Part shown: piece after piece, positions 9,049 through 18,879 of the stretch | How the letters are laid out: each line of letters begins with the position of its first letter | Position numbering within the stretch: position 1 is the stretch's first letter | Assembly (NCBI RefSeq): GCF_014206815.1 | Contig: NZ_JACHNP010000001.1 | Coordinates: forward strand, 586,456 to 650,455 | From: Xanthomonas sp. F10 | GTDB taxonomy: Bacteria; Pseudomonadota; Gammaproteobacteria; Xanthomonadales; Xanthomonadaceae | Direction: 5' to 3' | DNA length: 64,000 nt | Made by a program: the position numbers and the translations under genes | Notes under the pieces: generated by a model | Told to the model about the DNA's origin: nothing | Database searches by the model: none | Seen by the model: only the letters and a program-made list of their open reading frames with translations

Positions 9049-10338
9049 ATGAAACTGCTCGTCATCGGCTCCGGCGGCCGCGAACACGCCCTGGCCTGGA
9101 AGCTGGCCCAGTCCCCCCGTGTCGACGAAGTGCTGGTGGCGCCCGGCAATGCCGGCACCGCCAGCGAGACCAAGTGCCGCAACGTGCCGGTCAAGGTGAA
9201 CGACCTCGACGGGCTGCTGGCGCTGGCCCAGGACGAAGGCGTGGCGCTGACCGTGGTCGGCCCGGAAGTGCCGCTGGTGCTGGGCGTGGTCGACCGCTTC
9301 CGCGCCGCCGGGTTGCGCATCTTCGGTCCCAGCGCCGCCGCCGCGCAGCTGGAAGGCAGCAAGGCCTACGCCAAGGACTTCCTGCAGCGCCACGGCATTC
9401 CCACCGCGTTCTACGCCGTGCATACCGAGGTCGAGGCCGCATTGGCCTATGTCCGCGCCAAGGGCGCGCCGATCGTGATCAAGGCCGACGGTCTGGCCGC
9501 CGGCAAGGGCGTGATCGTGGCGATGTCGCTGGACGAGGCCGAGGCCGCGGTGCGCGACATGCTCTCCGGCAACGCCTTCGGCGACGCCGGCGCGCGCGTG
9601 GTGATCGAGGAATTCCTCGAGGGCGAGGAAGCCAGCTTCATCTCCATGGTCGACGGCCACACCGCGCTGCCGATGGCGACCAGCCAGGACCACAAGCGCG
9701 TCGGCGACGGCGACACCGGCCCCAACACCGGCGGCATGGGCGCGTACTCGCCGGCGCCGGTGGTCACGCCGGAAGTCCACGCGCGGGTGATGCGCGAGGT
9801 GGTGGAGCCGACCGTGCGCGGCATGCGCGCCGACGGTGTGCCGTTCACCGGCTTCCTCTACGCCGGGCTGATGATCGACGCCAGCGGCGCGCCCAAGGTG
9901 ATCGAATTCAACGTGCGCTTCGGCGACCCGGAAACGCAGCCGGTGATGCTGCGCCTGCAGTCGGACCTGCTCGACCTGCTTGAGGCCGCGCTCGACGAGC
10001 GCCTGCACGCGACGCAGGCGCAGTGGGACCCGCGCCCGTCGCTGGGCGTGGTGCTGGCGGCGGCGCCGTATCCGGAGACCCCGGTCACCGGTGAGCCGAT
10101 CACCGGCCTGGACGCGGTGCCGGCCAACGCCAAGGTGTTCCATGCCGGCACCACGCTGGACGCGCAGGGCCGCGTGCTCAGCGCCGGCGGCCGCGTGCTG
10201 TGCGTGGCCGCGCTGGGCGACAGCGTGGCGGAGGCGCAGCGGCATGCGTACGCCGGCGTGGAGCAGATTCATTGGGCCAGCGAATTCCACCGCCACGACA
10301 TCGGCTGGCGTGCGATCGCGCGCGAGCAGGGGGCGTAG
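9049..10338 (+). CDS. purD: phosphoribosylamine--glycine ligase (GAR synthetase)
   Basis: A 429-residue ATP-grasp enzyme for the second step of purine synthesis, joining glycine to 5-phosphoribosylamine. The N-terminus [17 protein letters not shown] is diagnostic, with VVGPEVPL following. The ATP-grasp part has [35 protein letters not shown] and [13 protein letters not shown]. The length fits the family. The ATG at 9049 matches the family start. It lies downstream of purH and the lipoprotein gene in the same orientation. A REP cluster follows its stop codon within 15 bases and may help 3'-end stability or termination. Confidence 0.97.
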   Translation: MKLLVIGSGGREHALAWKLAQSPRVDEVLVAPGNAGTASETKCRNVPVKVNDLDGLLALAQDEGVALTVVGPEVPLVLGVVDRFRAAGLRIFGPSAAAAQLEGSKAYAKDFLQRHGIPTAFYAVHTEVEAALAYVRAKGAPIVIKADGLAAGKGVIVAMSLDEAEAAVRDMLSGNAFGDAGARVVIEEFLEGEEASFISMVDGHTALPMATSQDHKRVGDGDTGPNTGGMGAYSPAPVVTPEVHARVMREVVEPTVRGMRADGVPFTGFLYAGLMIDASGAPKVIEFNVRFGDPETQPVMLRLQSDLLDLLEAALDERLHATQAQWDPRPSLGVVLAAAPYPETPVTGEPITGLDAVPANAKVFHAGTTLDAQGRVLSAGGRVLCVAALGDSVAEAQRHAYAGVEQIHWASEFHRHDIGWRAIAREQGA

Positions 10339-10351
10339 CACGTCGCCACGT

Positions 10352-10522
10352 GGAGGAGCGGCTTCAGCCGCGACGAGCGAAGCCCAAAGCACAGCTGACA
10401 ACTTCACTCGTCGGGACTGAAGTCCCACAAGGATGCCCAGCCCGCTCCCTGTAGGAGCGGCTTCAGCCACGACACGGGCATGACCGGGAACGACGGTCGC
10501 GGCTGAAGCCGCGCCTACGGAG
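10352..10522. repeat. REP-like repeat cluster after purD
   Basis: Three REP-like pieces occur here: a single unit (AGGAGCGGCTTCAGCCGCGA, 10354-10373), a second-family unit GTCGGGACTGAAGTCCC followed by ACAAGG (10410-10432), and an inverted pair (GTAGGAGCGGCTTCAGCC at 10451-10468 facing GGCTGAAGCCGCGCCTAC at 10501-10518). The inverted pair can fold into a long hairpin. The 248-base gap between purD and the next gene holds nothing else that I can see. Confidence 0.85.
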
Positions 10523-10586
10523 GCCCGCACGCGGCCACCATCGCCCTTGCGCTAGCCTGAAACCTCCCCCGGTTCGCGCAACCCCC

Positions 10587-11264
10587 ATGCCCCTCTCCCC
10601 GACCCTCCGCACCCGCTTCCGCGCGCTCGCCGCGCAGACCGACGGCATCGACACCGCGGCCTATGCCGCCTGCGGCAAGGATCCGCTCGATCCCATCATC
10701 GGCCTCGGCCGCCGTGATGCACGCCTCTGCATCCTCGGCCGCGACCCGGGCCGCAGCGAGGTGGAGCACGGCGAGCCCTTCGTCGGCAGCGGCGGCCAGC
10801 TGGTGCGCAAGGCGCTGTACCGGCACCTGCACGACGGCGCGGAGATGCCCGATTTCGCCGCCGGGCTCGAGGCCGGCCGCGTTGCATTCTGGCTCAACAC
10901 CGTGCCGTACAAGCCGGTGTGCAACAAGGCCTGGTCGATGCCGGTGAAGCGGCGCTTCCACCCGCTGATGCGGCGCCTGCTGCTCGAGCAGTGGCGCGGC
11001 CACGCCATCCTCACCCTCGGCCGCGAGGCCTTCCTGTGGTTCGGCATCGACCAGCCGCGCGAGGTGCGCGCGGCGCTGGACGCGTTCTGGGCGCGCGAGG
11101 ACCGCTTCCAGGCGCAGACCGAGGTGGAGCTGCGCAGCGAGGACGGCCGCCGCACCCGCCGCGTGGTGCTGTCTCCGCTGCCGCACCCCTCGCCGCTCAA
11201 CCAGACCTGGTACAAGCGCTTCCCCGCGCTGCTGGACGCGCGCCTGCGGCAACTGGACGTCTGA
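10587..11264 (+). CDS. uracil-DNA glycosylase family protein
   Basis: A 225-residue protein of the uracil-DNA glycosylase superfamily. The first active-site motif appears as GRDPGRSEVEHGEPFVG, close to the GxxPGxxE..GxPFVG of type 4/5-like enzymes. The second motif is PLPHPSPLN near the C-terminus, and the middle contains FWLNTVPYKP. It would excise uracil or a related base from DNA during base-excision repair. The substrate cannot be assigned because the cysteines that bind the iron-sulfur cluster in type 4 enzymes are not obvious. It is a single gene between a REP cluster and a FUSC transporter gene in the same direction. Confidence 0.8.
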   Translation: MPLSPTLRTRFRALAAQTDGIDTAAYAACGKDPLDPIIGLGRRDARLCILGRDPGRSEVEHGEPFVGSGGQLVRKALYRHLHDGAEMPDFAAGLEAGRVAFWLNTVPYKPVCNKAWSMPVKRRFHPLMRRLLLEQWRGHAILTLGREAFLWFGIDQPREVRAALDAFWAREDRFQAQTEVELRSEDGRRTRRVVLSPLPHPSPLNQTWYKRFPALLDARLRQLDV

Positions 11265-11313
11265 GCGCACTCGCGTAGACGGGCCCGCTCGAGGGGGATC
11301 GCATACAGCGACG

Positions 11314-13554
11314 GTGCGCTATCGTGTCGCGGTGCCGAGCCCCTCGATCGAAACCCGCCTGAGCCGCCTGTGGGCCCATGAAAAGGCCAGCTACGGGCTG
11401 CGCGTGTTCATCGCGCTGGCGGTGGCGATGGGCGTGTGCTGGCACCAGCAGCAACTGGAGGCAGTGCCGGCGATCTTCCTGGGCACCATCGCCAGCGCCA
11501 TCGCCGAGACCGACGACAACTGGCTGGGCCGGATCAAGTCGGTGCTGCTGTCACTGCTGTGCTTTGCCGCCGCCGCGGCCGCGGTGGTGCTGCTGTTCCC
11601 GTATCCGTGGCCGTTCGCGGCGGGCCTGGCGCTGTCCACCTTCGCCCTGACCCTGCTCGGCGCGCTCGGCGAACGCTACGCCTCGATCGCCCAGGCCACG
11701 GTGGCGCTGGCGATCTACGCGATGATCGGCCTGGACCACGGCAACCAGAACGGCCACGTCGGCGGCAACGCCTGGCACGGCGTGGCCTTGTTGCTGCTCG
11801 GCGCCAGCTGGTACGGCGTGCTGTCGGTGCTGTGGACGGTGCTGTTCGCCAACCGGCCGGTGCGCGAGCGGCTGTCGCGGCTGTACCTGGAGCTGGGTCG
11901 CTACCTGCGGCTCAAGGCGGCCCTGTTCGAGCCGGTGCGGCAGAGCGACCTGCATGCGCGGCGGCTGGCGCTGGCCGAGCAGAACGCGCGGGTGGTGGCG
12001 GCGCTGAACGCGGCCAAGACCGCGATCATCAGCCGCTTCGGCCGCTCCGGCCGGCCCGGCGTGCAGTCGGGCCTGTACTTCCGCCTGTACTACATGGCGC
12101 AGGATTTCCACGAGCGCGCCAGTTCCTCGCACTACCCGTACGAGGCGCTGACCGACGCGTTCTTCCACAGCGACGTGCTGTACCGCTGCCAGCACCTGCT
12201 GGCCCTGCAGGGCAAGGCCTGCGCGGCCCTGGGCGAGGCGATCCGGCTGCGCCAGCCGTTCGACTACGGCGAGCAGACCCAGCAGGCCACCACCGATCTG
12301 CGGCAGTCGCTGGATTTCCTGCATGCCCGCGCCGATCCACGGCAGGCGCGGCTGCTCGGTTCGCTGGAACTGCTGGTGACCAACCTGCACAGCATCGAGC
12401 GGCGCCTGGCCGAGGCCGCGCAATCGGACACCACCAGCGACACCCTCGACACCCGCCTGCGCGACTCCTCGCCCCACACCCTGCGCGAAATGCTGCGGCG
12501 CATCGGCCAGCAGCTCACGCCCGGCTCGGTCCTGTTCCGGCACGGCCTGCGCATGGCCATCGCGCTGGTGGTGGGCTACGCCATCATGCAGTTGATCCAC
12601 GCCAGCAACGGCTACTGGATCCTGTTGACCACCGCCTTCGTGTGCCGCCCCAACTACGGTGCCACCCGCCTGCGCCTGGCCCAGCGCATCGCCGGCACCC
12701 TCATCGGCCTGGGCGCGGCCTGGGCGCTGATGCAGCTGTTCCCCGGCACCGAGCTGCAGTTGCTGTTCGCATTGCTCGGCACGCTGGTGTTCTTCGTCAC
12801 CCGCACCGACCGCTACATGCTTGCCACCGCGGCGATCACGGTGATGGCGCTGTTCTGCTTCAACCTGATCGGCGACGGTTTCATGCTGATCTGGCCGCGC
12901 CTGCTCGACACCCTGATCGGCTGCGCGATCGCCGCCGCCGCCTCGTTCCTGATCCTGCCGGACTGGCAGGGCCGGCGCCTCAACCAGGTGCTGGCGACGG
13001 TGCTGTCCAGCAGCGCGCGCTACCTGGCGCAGGTGCTGGAGCAGTACCGCAGCGGCATGCGCGACGACCTGCCCTACCGCATCGCCCGCCGCGACATGCA
13101 TAACGCCGACGCCGCGCTGTCGGTGGCGTTGTCAAACATGCTGCGCGAGCCCGGCCGCTACCGCCGCAACCTGGACGCCGGCTTCCGCTTCCTGGCCCTC
13201 TCCAACACCTTGCTCGGCTACCTGTCGGCGCTGGGCGCGCACCGCGCCGCGCTGGCCGGCGAGACCGACCCGGACATCGCCCGCGCCGGCGATTACCTGC
13301 CGCAGGCGCTGGGCGCACTGGCCGACGCGCTGGCCGAGCGGCGCGCGCTGCCGGCCGCCGACGAACCCGCCGAGATCGCACTGGCCGACGCGCTGGAGCG
13401 CGAGGACGGCATCGACGAGGCCAAGCGCCGGCTGGTGCGCAACCAGCTCGCCCTGACCCTGCGCCTGCTGCCCAAGCTGCGTGCCGCCGCGCAGGCGGTC
13501 AGCGCCGCTCCGGCGCCGCCGGCGCCGGTGCTGGCCGCGCCGGCCGCACGCTGA
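11314..13554 (+). CDS. YccS/FUSC family inner-membrane protein
   Basis: A 746-residue protein of the YccS/YhfK type (FUSC superfamily), related to aromatic-acid efflux components. It has two blocks of transmembrane helices, about residues 27-190 and 405-540, separated by a large cytoplasmic region. A second soluble region follows at about 545-725, and the tail is Ala/Pro-rich. Segments such as LGTIASAIAETDDNWLGR are conserved in the family as I remember it. Two GTG starts are possible, at 11314 and 11332; the first is used here. GCTATC at 11319 could be a -10 element, which would favour the second and a leaderless message. The 3' end overlaps the convergent MFS gene by 56 bases. Confidence 0.85.
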   Translation: MRYRVAVPSPSIETRLSRLWAHEKASYGLRVFIALAVAMGVCWHQQQLEAVPAIFLGTIASAIAETDDNWLGRIKSVLLSLLCFAAAAAAVVLLFPYPWPFAAGLALSTFALTLLGALGERYASIAQATVALAIYAMIGLDHGNQNGHVGGNAWHGVALLLLGASWYGVLSVLWTVLFANRPVRERLSRLYLELGRYLRLKAALFEPVRQSDLHARRLALAEQNARVVAALNAAKTAIISRFGRSGRPGVQSGLYFRLYYMAQDFHERASSSHYPYEALTDAFFHSDVLYRCQHLLALQGKACAALGEAIRLRQPFDYGEQTQQATTDLRQSLDFLHARADPRQARLLGSLELLVTNLHSIERRLAEAAQSDTTSDTLDTRLRDSSPHTLREMLRRIGQQLTPGSVLFRHGLRMAIALVVGYAIMQLIHASNGYWILLTTAFVCRPNYGATRLRLAQRIAGTLIGLGAAWALMQLFPGTELQLLFALLGTLVFFVTRTDRYMLATAAITVMALFCFNLIGDGFMLIWPRLLDTLIGCAIAAAASFLILPDWQGRRLNQVLATVLSSSARYLAQVLEQYRSGMRDDLPYRIARRDMHNADAALSVALSNMLREPGRYRRNLDAGFRFLALSNTLLGYLSALGAHRAALAGETDPDIARAGDYLPQALGALADALAERRALPAADEPAEIALADALEREDGIDEAKRRLVRNQLALTLRLLPKLRAAAQAVSAAPAPPAPVLAAPAAR

Positions 13555-14710
13555 TGCCCATCCACAGCAAGGCCGCCACCGCCAGCGCCGCACCGCCGAT
13601 CGCCACCCCGCGCCAGCCGGCGTAGGCGTAGGCTGCGGTGCCGAGGCTGGACCCGACCGCACCGCCGATGAAGTAGCAGGTGACGTAGGCCGAGGTGATG
13701 CGGTTGCGCGCGGCCGGATCCAGTTGGTAGATCACGCTCTGGTTGCCGATGTGCACGCCCTGCACCGCCACGTCCAGCAACACCACCCCGGCGATCAGCA
13801 ACCACAGCGAGTGCGGCGCGCCGAGCAGCAACAGCCACGACAGCAGCAGCATGACCAGGCCACCCCAGCCGACCCAGTGGCCGGCGCCGCGGTCGGACAG
13901 CTTGCCGGAGAGATTGGCGGCGAACGCGCCGGCCGCGCCGATCAGCCCGAACAGGCCGATGGTCGCGGTGCCGTAGCGGTAGTCCGGGCCGGACAGCAGG
14001 AACGCCAGGGTGGTCCAGAACATGCTGAAGCCGGCGAACAGCAGCCCACCCAGCACCGAGCGCGCGCGCAGCACCGGCTCGTCGCGCAGCAGCGCCAGTA
14101 CCGAGCCGATCAGGTGCGGATAGGACAGGTGCGGGTTGCCCGGGTGCCGCGGCAGGCCGCGCCACAGCAGGCCCGAGGCCACCAGGATCAGCGCCGCGGC
14201 CACCCAGTACACGGTGTGCCAGCCGCCGACGCCGGCCAGCAGGCCGGACACCGTGCGCGCCAGCAGGATGCCCAGCAGCAGCCCGCTCATCACCGTGCCG
14301 ATGACCCGGCCGCGCTCGTGCGGCGCAGCCAGGGTGGCGGCGAACGGCACCAGGATCTGCGCCGCCACCGAGCTCAGGCCGGTGATCAGGGTGCCGAGCA
14401 GCAGCAGCGCGAAGCTGTGGGCCATCGCGCTGACCAGCAGGCCGACCGCGCTGAGCGCATACAGACCGACGATCAGGCTGCGGCGCTCGAAGCGGTCGCC
14501 CAGCGGCACCAGGAACAGCAGGCCGGCGGCATAGGCCAGCTGCGCGGTGGTGACCACCGCGCCGGCGCGACGCACGTCGATGGCGAAGGTCTGCGCCAGC
14601 ACTTCCAGCAGCGGCTGCGCATAGTAGTTGCTGGCCACCGCCAGGCCGGTGGCGATGGCCATCAGCAGCACCAGGCCGCGGCGTATCGGCGGATGTGAGG
14701 TCGTGTCCAT
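13499..14710 (-). CDS. MFS transporter (drug/sugar-efflux type)
   Basis: A 403-residue inner-membrane transporter with about 12 helices. The loop between helices 2 and 3 reads LGDRFERRSLIVG, the DRxxRR signature of the major facilitator superfamily, and helix 1 carries ASNYYAQPLL, seen in YgaY/YbcL-like exporters. It probably exports a small molecule by proton antiport; the substrate is unknown. The C-terminal tail is Pro/Ala-rich and its last 56 bases are antisense to the end of the FUSC gene, so transcription of the two may interfere. It is divergent from the oxygenase gene at 14925 across a 214-base gap. A LysR gene two genes away could regulate it. Confidence 0.88.
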   Translation of the reverse strand: MDTTSHPPIRRGLVLLMAIATGLAVASNYYAQPLLEVLAQTFAIDVRRAGAVVTTAQLAYAAGLLFLVPLGDRFERRSLIVGLYALSAVGLLVSAMAHSFALLLLGTLITGLSSVAAQILVPFAATLAAPHERGRVIGTVMSGLLLGILLARTVSGLLAGVGGWHTVYWVAAALILVASGLLWRGLPRHPGNPHLSYPHLIGSVLALLRDEPVLRARSVLGGLLFAGFSMFWTTLAFLLSGPDYRYGTATIGLFGLIGAAGAFAANLSGKLSDRGAGHWVGWGGLVMLLLSWLLLLGAPHSLWLLIAGVVLLDVAVQGVHIGNQSVIYQLDPAARNRITSAYVTCYFIGGAVGSSLGTAAYAYAGWRGVAIGGAALAVAALLWMGISVRPARPAPAPAAPERR

Positions 14711-14924
14711 GGACGGGAACCGGATCGAAGAGAGGGGCGCAGTCTGTGGCGGCAGGATCGATCTTTCAAACGCATTTTTTTCACCACTGCCATCTGCTTT
14801 TGAGATAGCGTGAGCGTCGCTGCCGACGGCTGGGTCACGTCGGCGGATCGCGCTCCAAACGGACGCAACGTCCAGACTGGGACACAGCCACCCCGACCGC
14901 CATCGCTTTGAAGGAACCCGCACC
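14711..14924. promoter_or_regulatory. divergent promoter region
   Basis: A 214-base gap between divergently transcribed genes. It contains the only AT-richer run in this area (around 14764-14812, including a T7 tract), the expected place for back-to-back promoters. I could not assign a clear -35/-10 pair or an operator for the LysR regulator encoded nearby. Confidence 0.35.
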
Positions 14925-15851
14925 ATGCCCAGCACCGACATCGCCGAGGCGCTGCACCAGCACGGCTACGCGGTGGTCCGCGGCTTCCTGGGCGAAGGCG
15001 ACATCCCCGACGGCCTGCTGCGCTTCCTGGAAGGCGCCGAGAAGTTCCACGACGGCGTGATCGGCGACCTGCCGGCGGCGGACATGCAGCGGATCCAGGC
15101 GCGCATCGCCGCCACCGTGCCGGCCGTGGCCGCGGCCATGGGCCTGGCGATCGCCGCCGACCGCTTCGGCTACTGCGCCATCCGCATCCGCGAGAGCCAT
15201 GCCGCGCCGAGCCTGCGCCTGCCGTTCGACCAGCACCGCGATCCGAAGACTGCGCCGGGCGGCGCGCTCAACTGGCACCTGGACCACTTCAGCTATTTCC
15301 TGCATGGCGACCACCGCAACTACCTGATCTGCTACATGCCGGTGTTCAAGCCCGACGCCGGCCTGGCCAACGTGGCGATCGTCGCCGACGACGTGGTCGC
15401 GCGCCTGGATCCACGGTTGCATGAGCGCATCCAGGGCCGCGGCGCGCTGCGCTTCCGCTGCGTGGAGGCCGACACGCTGGACTGGTTCCGGCTGCGTTTT
15501 CCCGGGCAGGCCATCGCCATCGGCGACTGGTATGCGATCGAGGACCTGCACGACGCCAGTCCCGGCTGGAAGATCGGCTTCGACCTCGAAGCGCACAAGG
15601 TGGTGCCGCAGCTTGCGGTCGGCGACCTGCTGATCATGCGTGCCGACGTCATCCACCGCACCCACGACGCCGGCTGCGACCGCATCTCGGTGCGCTGCGA
15701 TGCGCTGCCCGCGCATGCGCCGCGGCTGGACACGCTGTGCGGCCTGCTCGGCATCACCCTGCGCTACCCGTTCATGAGCCGCAAGCGCCGCTACAACATC
15801 CGCCTGTGGCTGCGCCAGCAATGGCGCAAGCGGCTGGGACGCCCGGCATGA
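14925..15851 (+). CDS. candidate 2OG-Fe(II) dioxygenase (phytanoyl-CoA dioxygenase-like)
   Basis: A 308-residue soluble protein. The start HQHGYAVVRGFL resembles the N-terminus of phytanoyl-CoA dioxygenase-like enzymes, in which such a phrase precedes the double-stranded beta helix. WHLDHF at 117-122 offers the HxD pair of the iron site (H118, D120). ADVIHRTHDAGCDRISVR at about 240-257 offers the distal His and the Arg that would hold 2-oxoglutarate. The enzyme would hydroxylate a small molecule or lipid with O2 and 2OG, but the substrate is unknown. The ATG has GAAGGA 12 bases upstream. It is divergent from an MFS exporter and followed by a LysR gene, a common catabolic or resistance layout. 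The family call is moderate because overall similarity was not tested. Confidence 0.6.
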   Translation: MPSTDIAEALHQHGYAVVRGFLGEGDIPDGLLRFLEGAEKFHDGVIGDLPAADMQRIQARIAATVPAVAAAMGLAIAADRFGYCAIRIRESHAAPSLRLPFDQHRDPKTAPGGALNWHLDHFSYFLHGDHRNYLICYMPVFKPDAGLANVAIVADDVVARLDPRLHERIQGRGALRFRCVEADTLDWFRLRFPGQAIAIGDWYAIEDLHDASPGWKIGFDLEAHKVVPQLAVGDLLIMRADVIHRTHDAGCDRISVRCDALPAHAPRLDTLCGLLGITLRYPFMSRKRRYNIRLWLRQQWRKRLGRPA

Positions 15852-15954
15852 GGCGGCGGCGGCAACAGACCGCGCAGCGACAAGCGGCGCTGCCTGCGAG
15901 CAGCGCCACCGCTGCTCGACCGCAACGTCGCCATGGTGCGCGCCAGGCAAGCCC

Positions 15955-16899
15955 ATGCTGACCCTGCGCCAGCTCGAATTCGCCGTCGCCGTCGCCGAGG
16001 AAGGCAGCTTCACCGCGGCCGCGCGCCGCTGCCACACCGTGCAATCGGCGCTGAGCCACCAGATCGCCAAGATCGAGCAGGCGCTGGGCGCGCGGCTGTT
16101 CGAGCGCGGTGCGCGCCACGTGCGCGCCACCGCCGCCGGCGAGGTGTTCCTGCACAACGCACGCGCCACCCTGCGCGCGGCCGAGCGCCTGCACGAGGAG
16201 ATGGCGCAGACCCTGGGCACGGTGCGCGGCCGCTTGCAGATCGGCCAGATCTCCTCGTTGAACGCGGTGCAGGTGCCGGCCGTGCTGCGCCAGTTCCGCC
16301 AGGCGCACAGTGCGGTGGACGTGCACCTGCGCACCGGCATGAGCGATGCGCTGCTGCTGGAGCTGAGCGAAGGCCGGCTCGACGTGGCCTTGGTCGGGGT
16401 CGGCCCGCACGTGGCGCTGCCGCCGCAGCACCTGCTGCTGCACGAGGAAGGGCTGGCGCTGATCGCCGCGCCCGGCAACCGCTTCGCCGCGCGCCGCGAG
16501 GTCGCCCTGCGTGAACTGGAGGACACACCGATGGCCGGGCTGACCCCCGGCGCCGGCGTGCGCGGCATCATCGACCGCGCCTTCGCCGCCGCCGGCCTGC
16601 GCCAGCGCCTGCAATACGAGGTCACCCACGCCGACCTGCAGCGGCAACTGGTGGCCGAGGACCTGGGCCTGGCGGTGGTGCCGCAGACCATGGCCACCGG
16701 CATGCACGGCGTGGCCACGGTGGCGTTGCGCGAGCGCTTCCGCTTCCTCACCTACGCCGTGTGGCGGCCGGACCCGACCCCGGCCGCGCGCGCCTTCATC
16801 GCCCTGCTGCGCGCGCGGCGCGACGCCCTCCAGGCCGCGTCGGACACCGCCGGGGCGCGCCGCCGCGCGCCACGCCTGCGCGCGCGGCGAACCTGCTAG
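15955..16899 (+). CDS. LysR family transcriptional regulator
   Basis: A 314-residue regulator. The N-terminal winged helix-turn-helix reads MLTLRQLEFAVAVAEEGSFT followed by AAARRCHTVQSALSHQIAKI and LFERGARHVRATAAG, a textbook LysR DNA-binding domain. The rest is a periplasmic-binding-like effector domain (about residues 90-295). The start is the ATG at 15955, with AGG nine bases upstream. It lies 103 bases after the oxygenase gene, in the same direction. Its target and inducer are not shown by the sequence. The nearby MFS and oxygenase genes are natural candidates. Confidence 0.92.
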   Translation: MLTLRQLEFAVAVAEEGSFTAAARRCHTVQSALSHQIAKIEQALGARLFERGARHVRATAAGEVFLHNARATLRAAERLHEEMAQTLGTVRGRLQIGQISSLNAVQVPAVLRQFRQAHSAVDVHLRTGMSDALLLELSEGRLDVALVGVGPHVALPPQHLLLHEEGLALIAAPGNRFAARREVALRELEDTPMAGLTPGAGVRGIIDRAFAAAGLRQRLQYEVTHADLQRQLVAEDLGLAVVPQTMATGMHGVATVALRERFRFLTYAVWRPDPTPAARAFIALLRARRDALQAASDTAGARRRAPRLRARRTC

Positions 16900-16926
16900 G
16901 CTGCGCGCGTTCGCAAAGGAGCCTGC

Positions 16927-18849
16927 ATGTCCGCCCACAGCCAGTTCGCCCTGCTGCGGCAACGCCGCTTTCTGCCGTTCTTCGTGGTCCAGGCGCTGGG
17001 CGCCTTCAACGACAACGTGTACCGGCAGGCGATCATCGGCCTGCTGTTCTATCTGGGCGTGACCCCCGAGCAGCGCACGCTGTACACCAACCTGGCGCCG
17101 GCGCTGTTCATCCTGCCGTACTTCCTGTTCTCCTCGCTGGCCGGGCAGATCGCCGAGAAGCTGGAGAAATCGCGGCTGGTGGTCATCACCACCACGATGG
17201 AGATCGGCATCATGTCGCTGGCCGCGGTCGGCTTCCTGACCGAGAACATGGCGGTGCTGCTGGTGGCGCTGTTCTGCACCGGCCTGCAATCGACCCTGTT
17301 CGGGCCGGTGAAGTATTCGATCCTGCCGTCGGTGCTCAAGCCGGAGGAACTGACCGGCGGCAACGGCCTGGTCGAGATGGGCACCTCGATCTCGATCCTG
17401 TGCGGCATGATCCTGGGCGGGCTGATCTTCCAGATCGCAGGCAGCCACGGGCCGGTAGCCGCGGCCACCGCGGTGGTGGCGCTGGCGGTCACCGGCAACC
17501 TGGTGGCGCGCTGCATCCCCAAGGTCGACGCCGGGGCGCCCGAGCTGAAGATCAACTGGAACCCGCTGCCGGAATCGCTGGCGATCATGCGCCTGACCCG
17601 GCGCCAGCTGGCGGTGCGCAACGCCGTGCTCGGCGTGTCCTGGTTCTGGTTCGTCGGCACCGTGCTCACCGCGCAGTTGCCGACCTACGCCGAACTCAAC
17701 CTGGGCGGCGCGCAGGACCTGTACATCTTCGCCCTGGCGCTGTTCTCGATCGGCACCGGCACCGGCTCGCTGCTGTGCGAGAAGCTGTCCGGGCGCACCG
17801 TGGAAATCGGCCTGGTGCCGCTGGGCGCGTTCGGCATCAGCGCCTTCATGCTCGACCTGTACTTCGCCCGGCCCGGCGCCGCGCTGCAGACCGGCCTGGG
17901 CATCGGCCAGTTCGTGCACCAGGCCGGCAGCTGGCGGATCATGCTCGACCTGGTCGGCATCGGCCTGTGCACCGGCCTGTTCGTGGTGCCGCTGTTCGCG
18001 CTGATCCAGAGCCGCACGCCGAAGACGGAGCTGTCGCGCGTCATCGCCGGGCTCAACATCCAGAACTCGCTGTTCATCGTGCTGGCGGCGATGATCGGCA
18101 TCGTCCTGCAGATGCGGGAGCTGCAGCTGTTCGGCACGCGCATCCCGATGCCCGGGCTGAGCATCCCGCAGGTGTTCCTGGCACTGGCCATCGCCAACGC
18201 GCTGGTGGCGATCTGGATCTTCAGCATCGTCCCCGAATTCCTGATGCGCTTCCTCAGCTGGGTGATGGTGCGCACGCTGTACCGGCTGCGCCTGCACGGG
18301 GTCGAACGTCACGTGCCCGAGGAAGGTGCCGCGCTGATCGTGTGCAACCACGTCAGCTACATGGACGCACTGGTGCTGGCCGCGGCGATTCCGCGGCCAG
18401 TGCGCTTCGTCATGTACTACCGCATCTTCAACATTCCGGTGATGCGCTGGATCTTCCGCACCGCCAAGGCGATCCCGATCGCCGGCGCGCGCGAAGACCC
18501 CGAACTGATGCAGCGCGCGTTCGACGCCATCGACGCCGCGCTCGCCGAAGGGGAACTGGTGTGCATCTTCCCCGAGGGCGCGCTGACCAAGGACGGCGAG
18601 ATCGCCGCGTTCAAGTCCGGCGTGGAGAAGATCCTGGCGCGCCGCGCGGTGCCGGTGGTGCCGATGGCGCTGCGCAACATGTGGACCAGCATGTGGAGCA
18701 AGCGCGATTCGCGGTTGCGGCGCATGCGCGTGCCGCGGCGCTTCCGCGCGCATGTCGAGGTGATGGCCGATGCGCCGGTGCCCGGCGCGCAGGCCACCGC
18801 CGAGACCCTGGAAGCGCAGGTGCGGCGGCTGCGCGGCGATGCCGCCTGA
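16927..18849 (+). CDS. MFS transporter - acyltransferase fusion (LplT-PlsC-like)
   Basis: A 640-residue fusion. Residues 1-430 are an MFS transporter that begins FLPFFVVQALGAFNDNVYRQ, which resembles LplT lysophospholipid flippases. Residues from about 450 are a PlsC-like acyltransferase with the catalytic HxxxxD in NHVSYMD (H475, D480), and FPEGALTKDG, a substrate-binding motif. The whole resembles Aas-type lysophospholipid recycling systems but lacks the acyl-ACP synthetase domain. The likely role is moving lysophospholipid into the inner membrane leaflet and re-acylating it. The ATG has AAAGGAG six bases upstream. It is preceded by LysR and followed by the CD225 array. Confidence 0.87.
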   Translation: MSAHSQFALLRQRRFLPFFVVQALGAFNDNVYRQAIIGLLFYLGVTPEQRTLYTNLAPALFILPYFLFSSLAGQIAEKLEKSRLVVITTTMEIGIMSLAAVGFLTENMAVLLVALFCTGLQSTLFGPVKYSILPSVLKPEELTGGNGLVEMGTSISILCGMILGGLIFQIAGSHGPVAAATAVVALAVTGNLVARCIPKVDAGAPELKINWNPLPESLAIMRLTRRQLAVRNAVLGVSWFWFVGTVLTAQLPTYAELNLGGAQDLYIFALALFSIGTGTGSLLCEKLSGRTVEIGLVPLGAFGISAFMLDLYFARPGAALQTGLGIGQFVHQAGSWRIMLDLVGIGLCTGLFVVPLFALIQSRTPKTELSRVIAGLNIQNSLFIVLAAMIGIVLQMRELQLFGTRIPMPGLSIPQVFLALAIANALVAIWIFSIVPEFLMRFLSWVMVRTLYRLRLHGVERHVPEEGAALIVCNHVSYMDALVLAAAIPRPVRFVMYYRIFNIPVMRWIFRTAKAIPIAGAREDPELMQRAFDAIDAALAEGELVCIFPEGALTKDGEIAAFKSGVEKILARRAVPVVPMALRNMWTSMWSKRDSRLRRMRVPRRFRAHVEVMADAPVPGAQATAETLEAQVRRLRGDAA

Positions 18850-18879
18850 GCGTGGCGCAGGTGCCGCGGGCGCGCGCTT

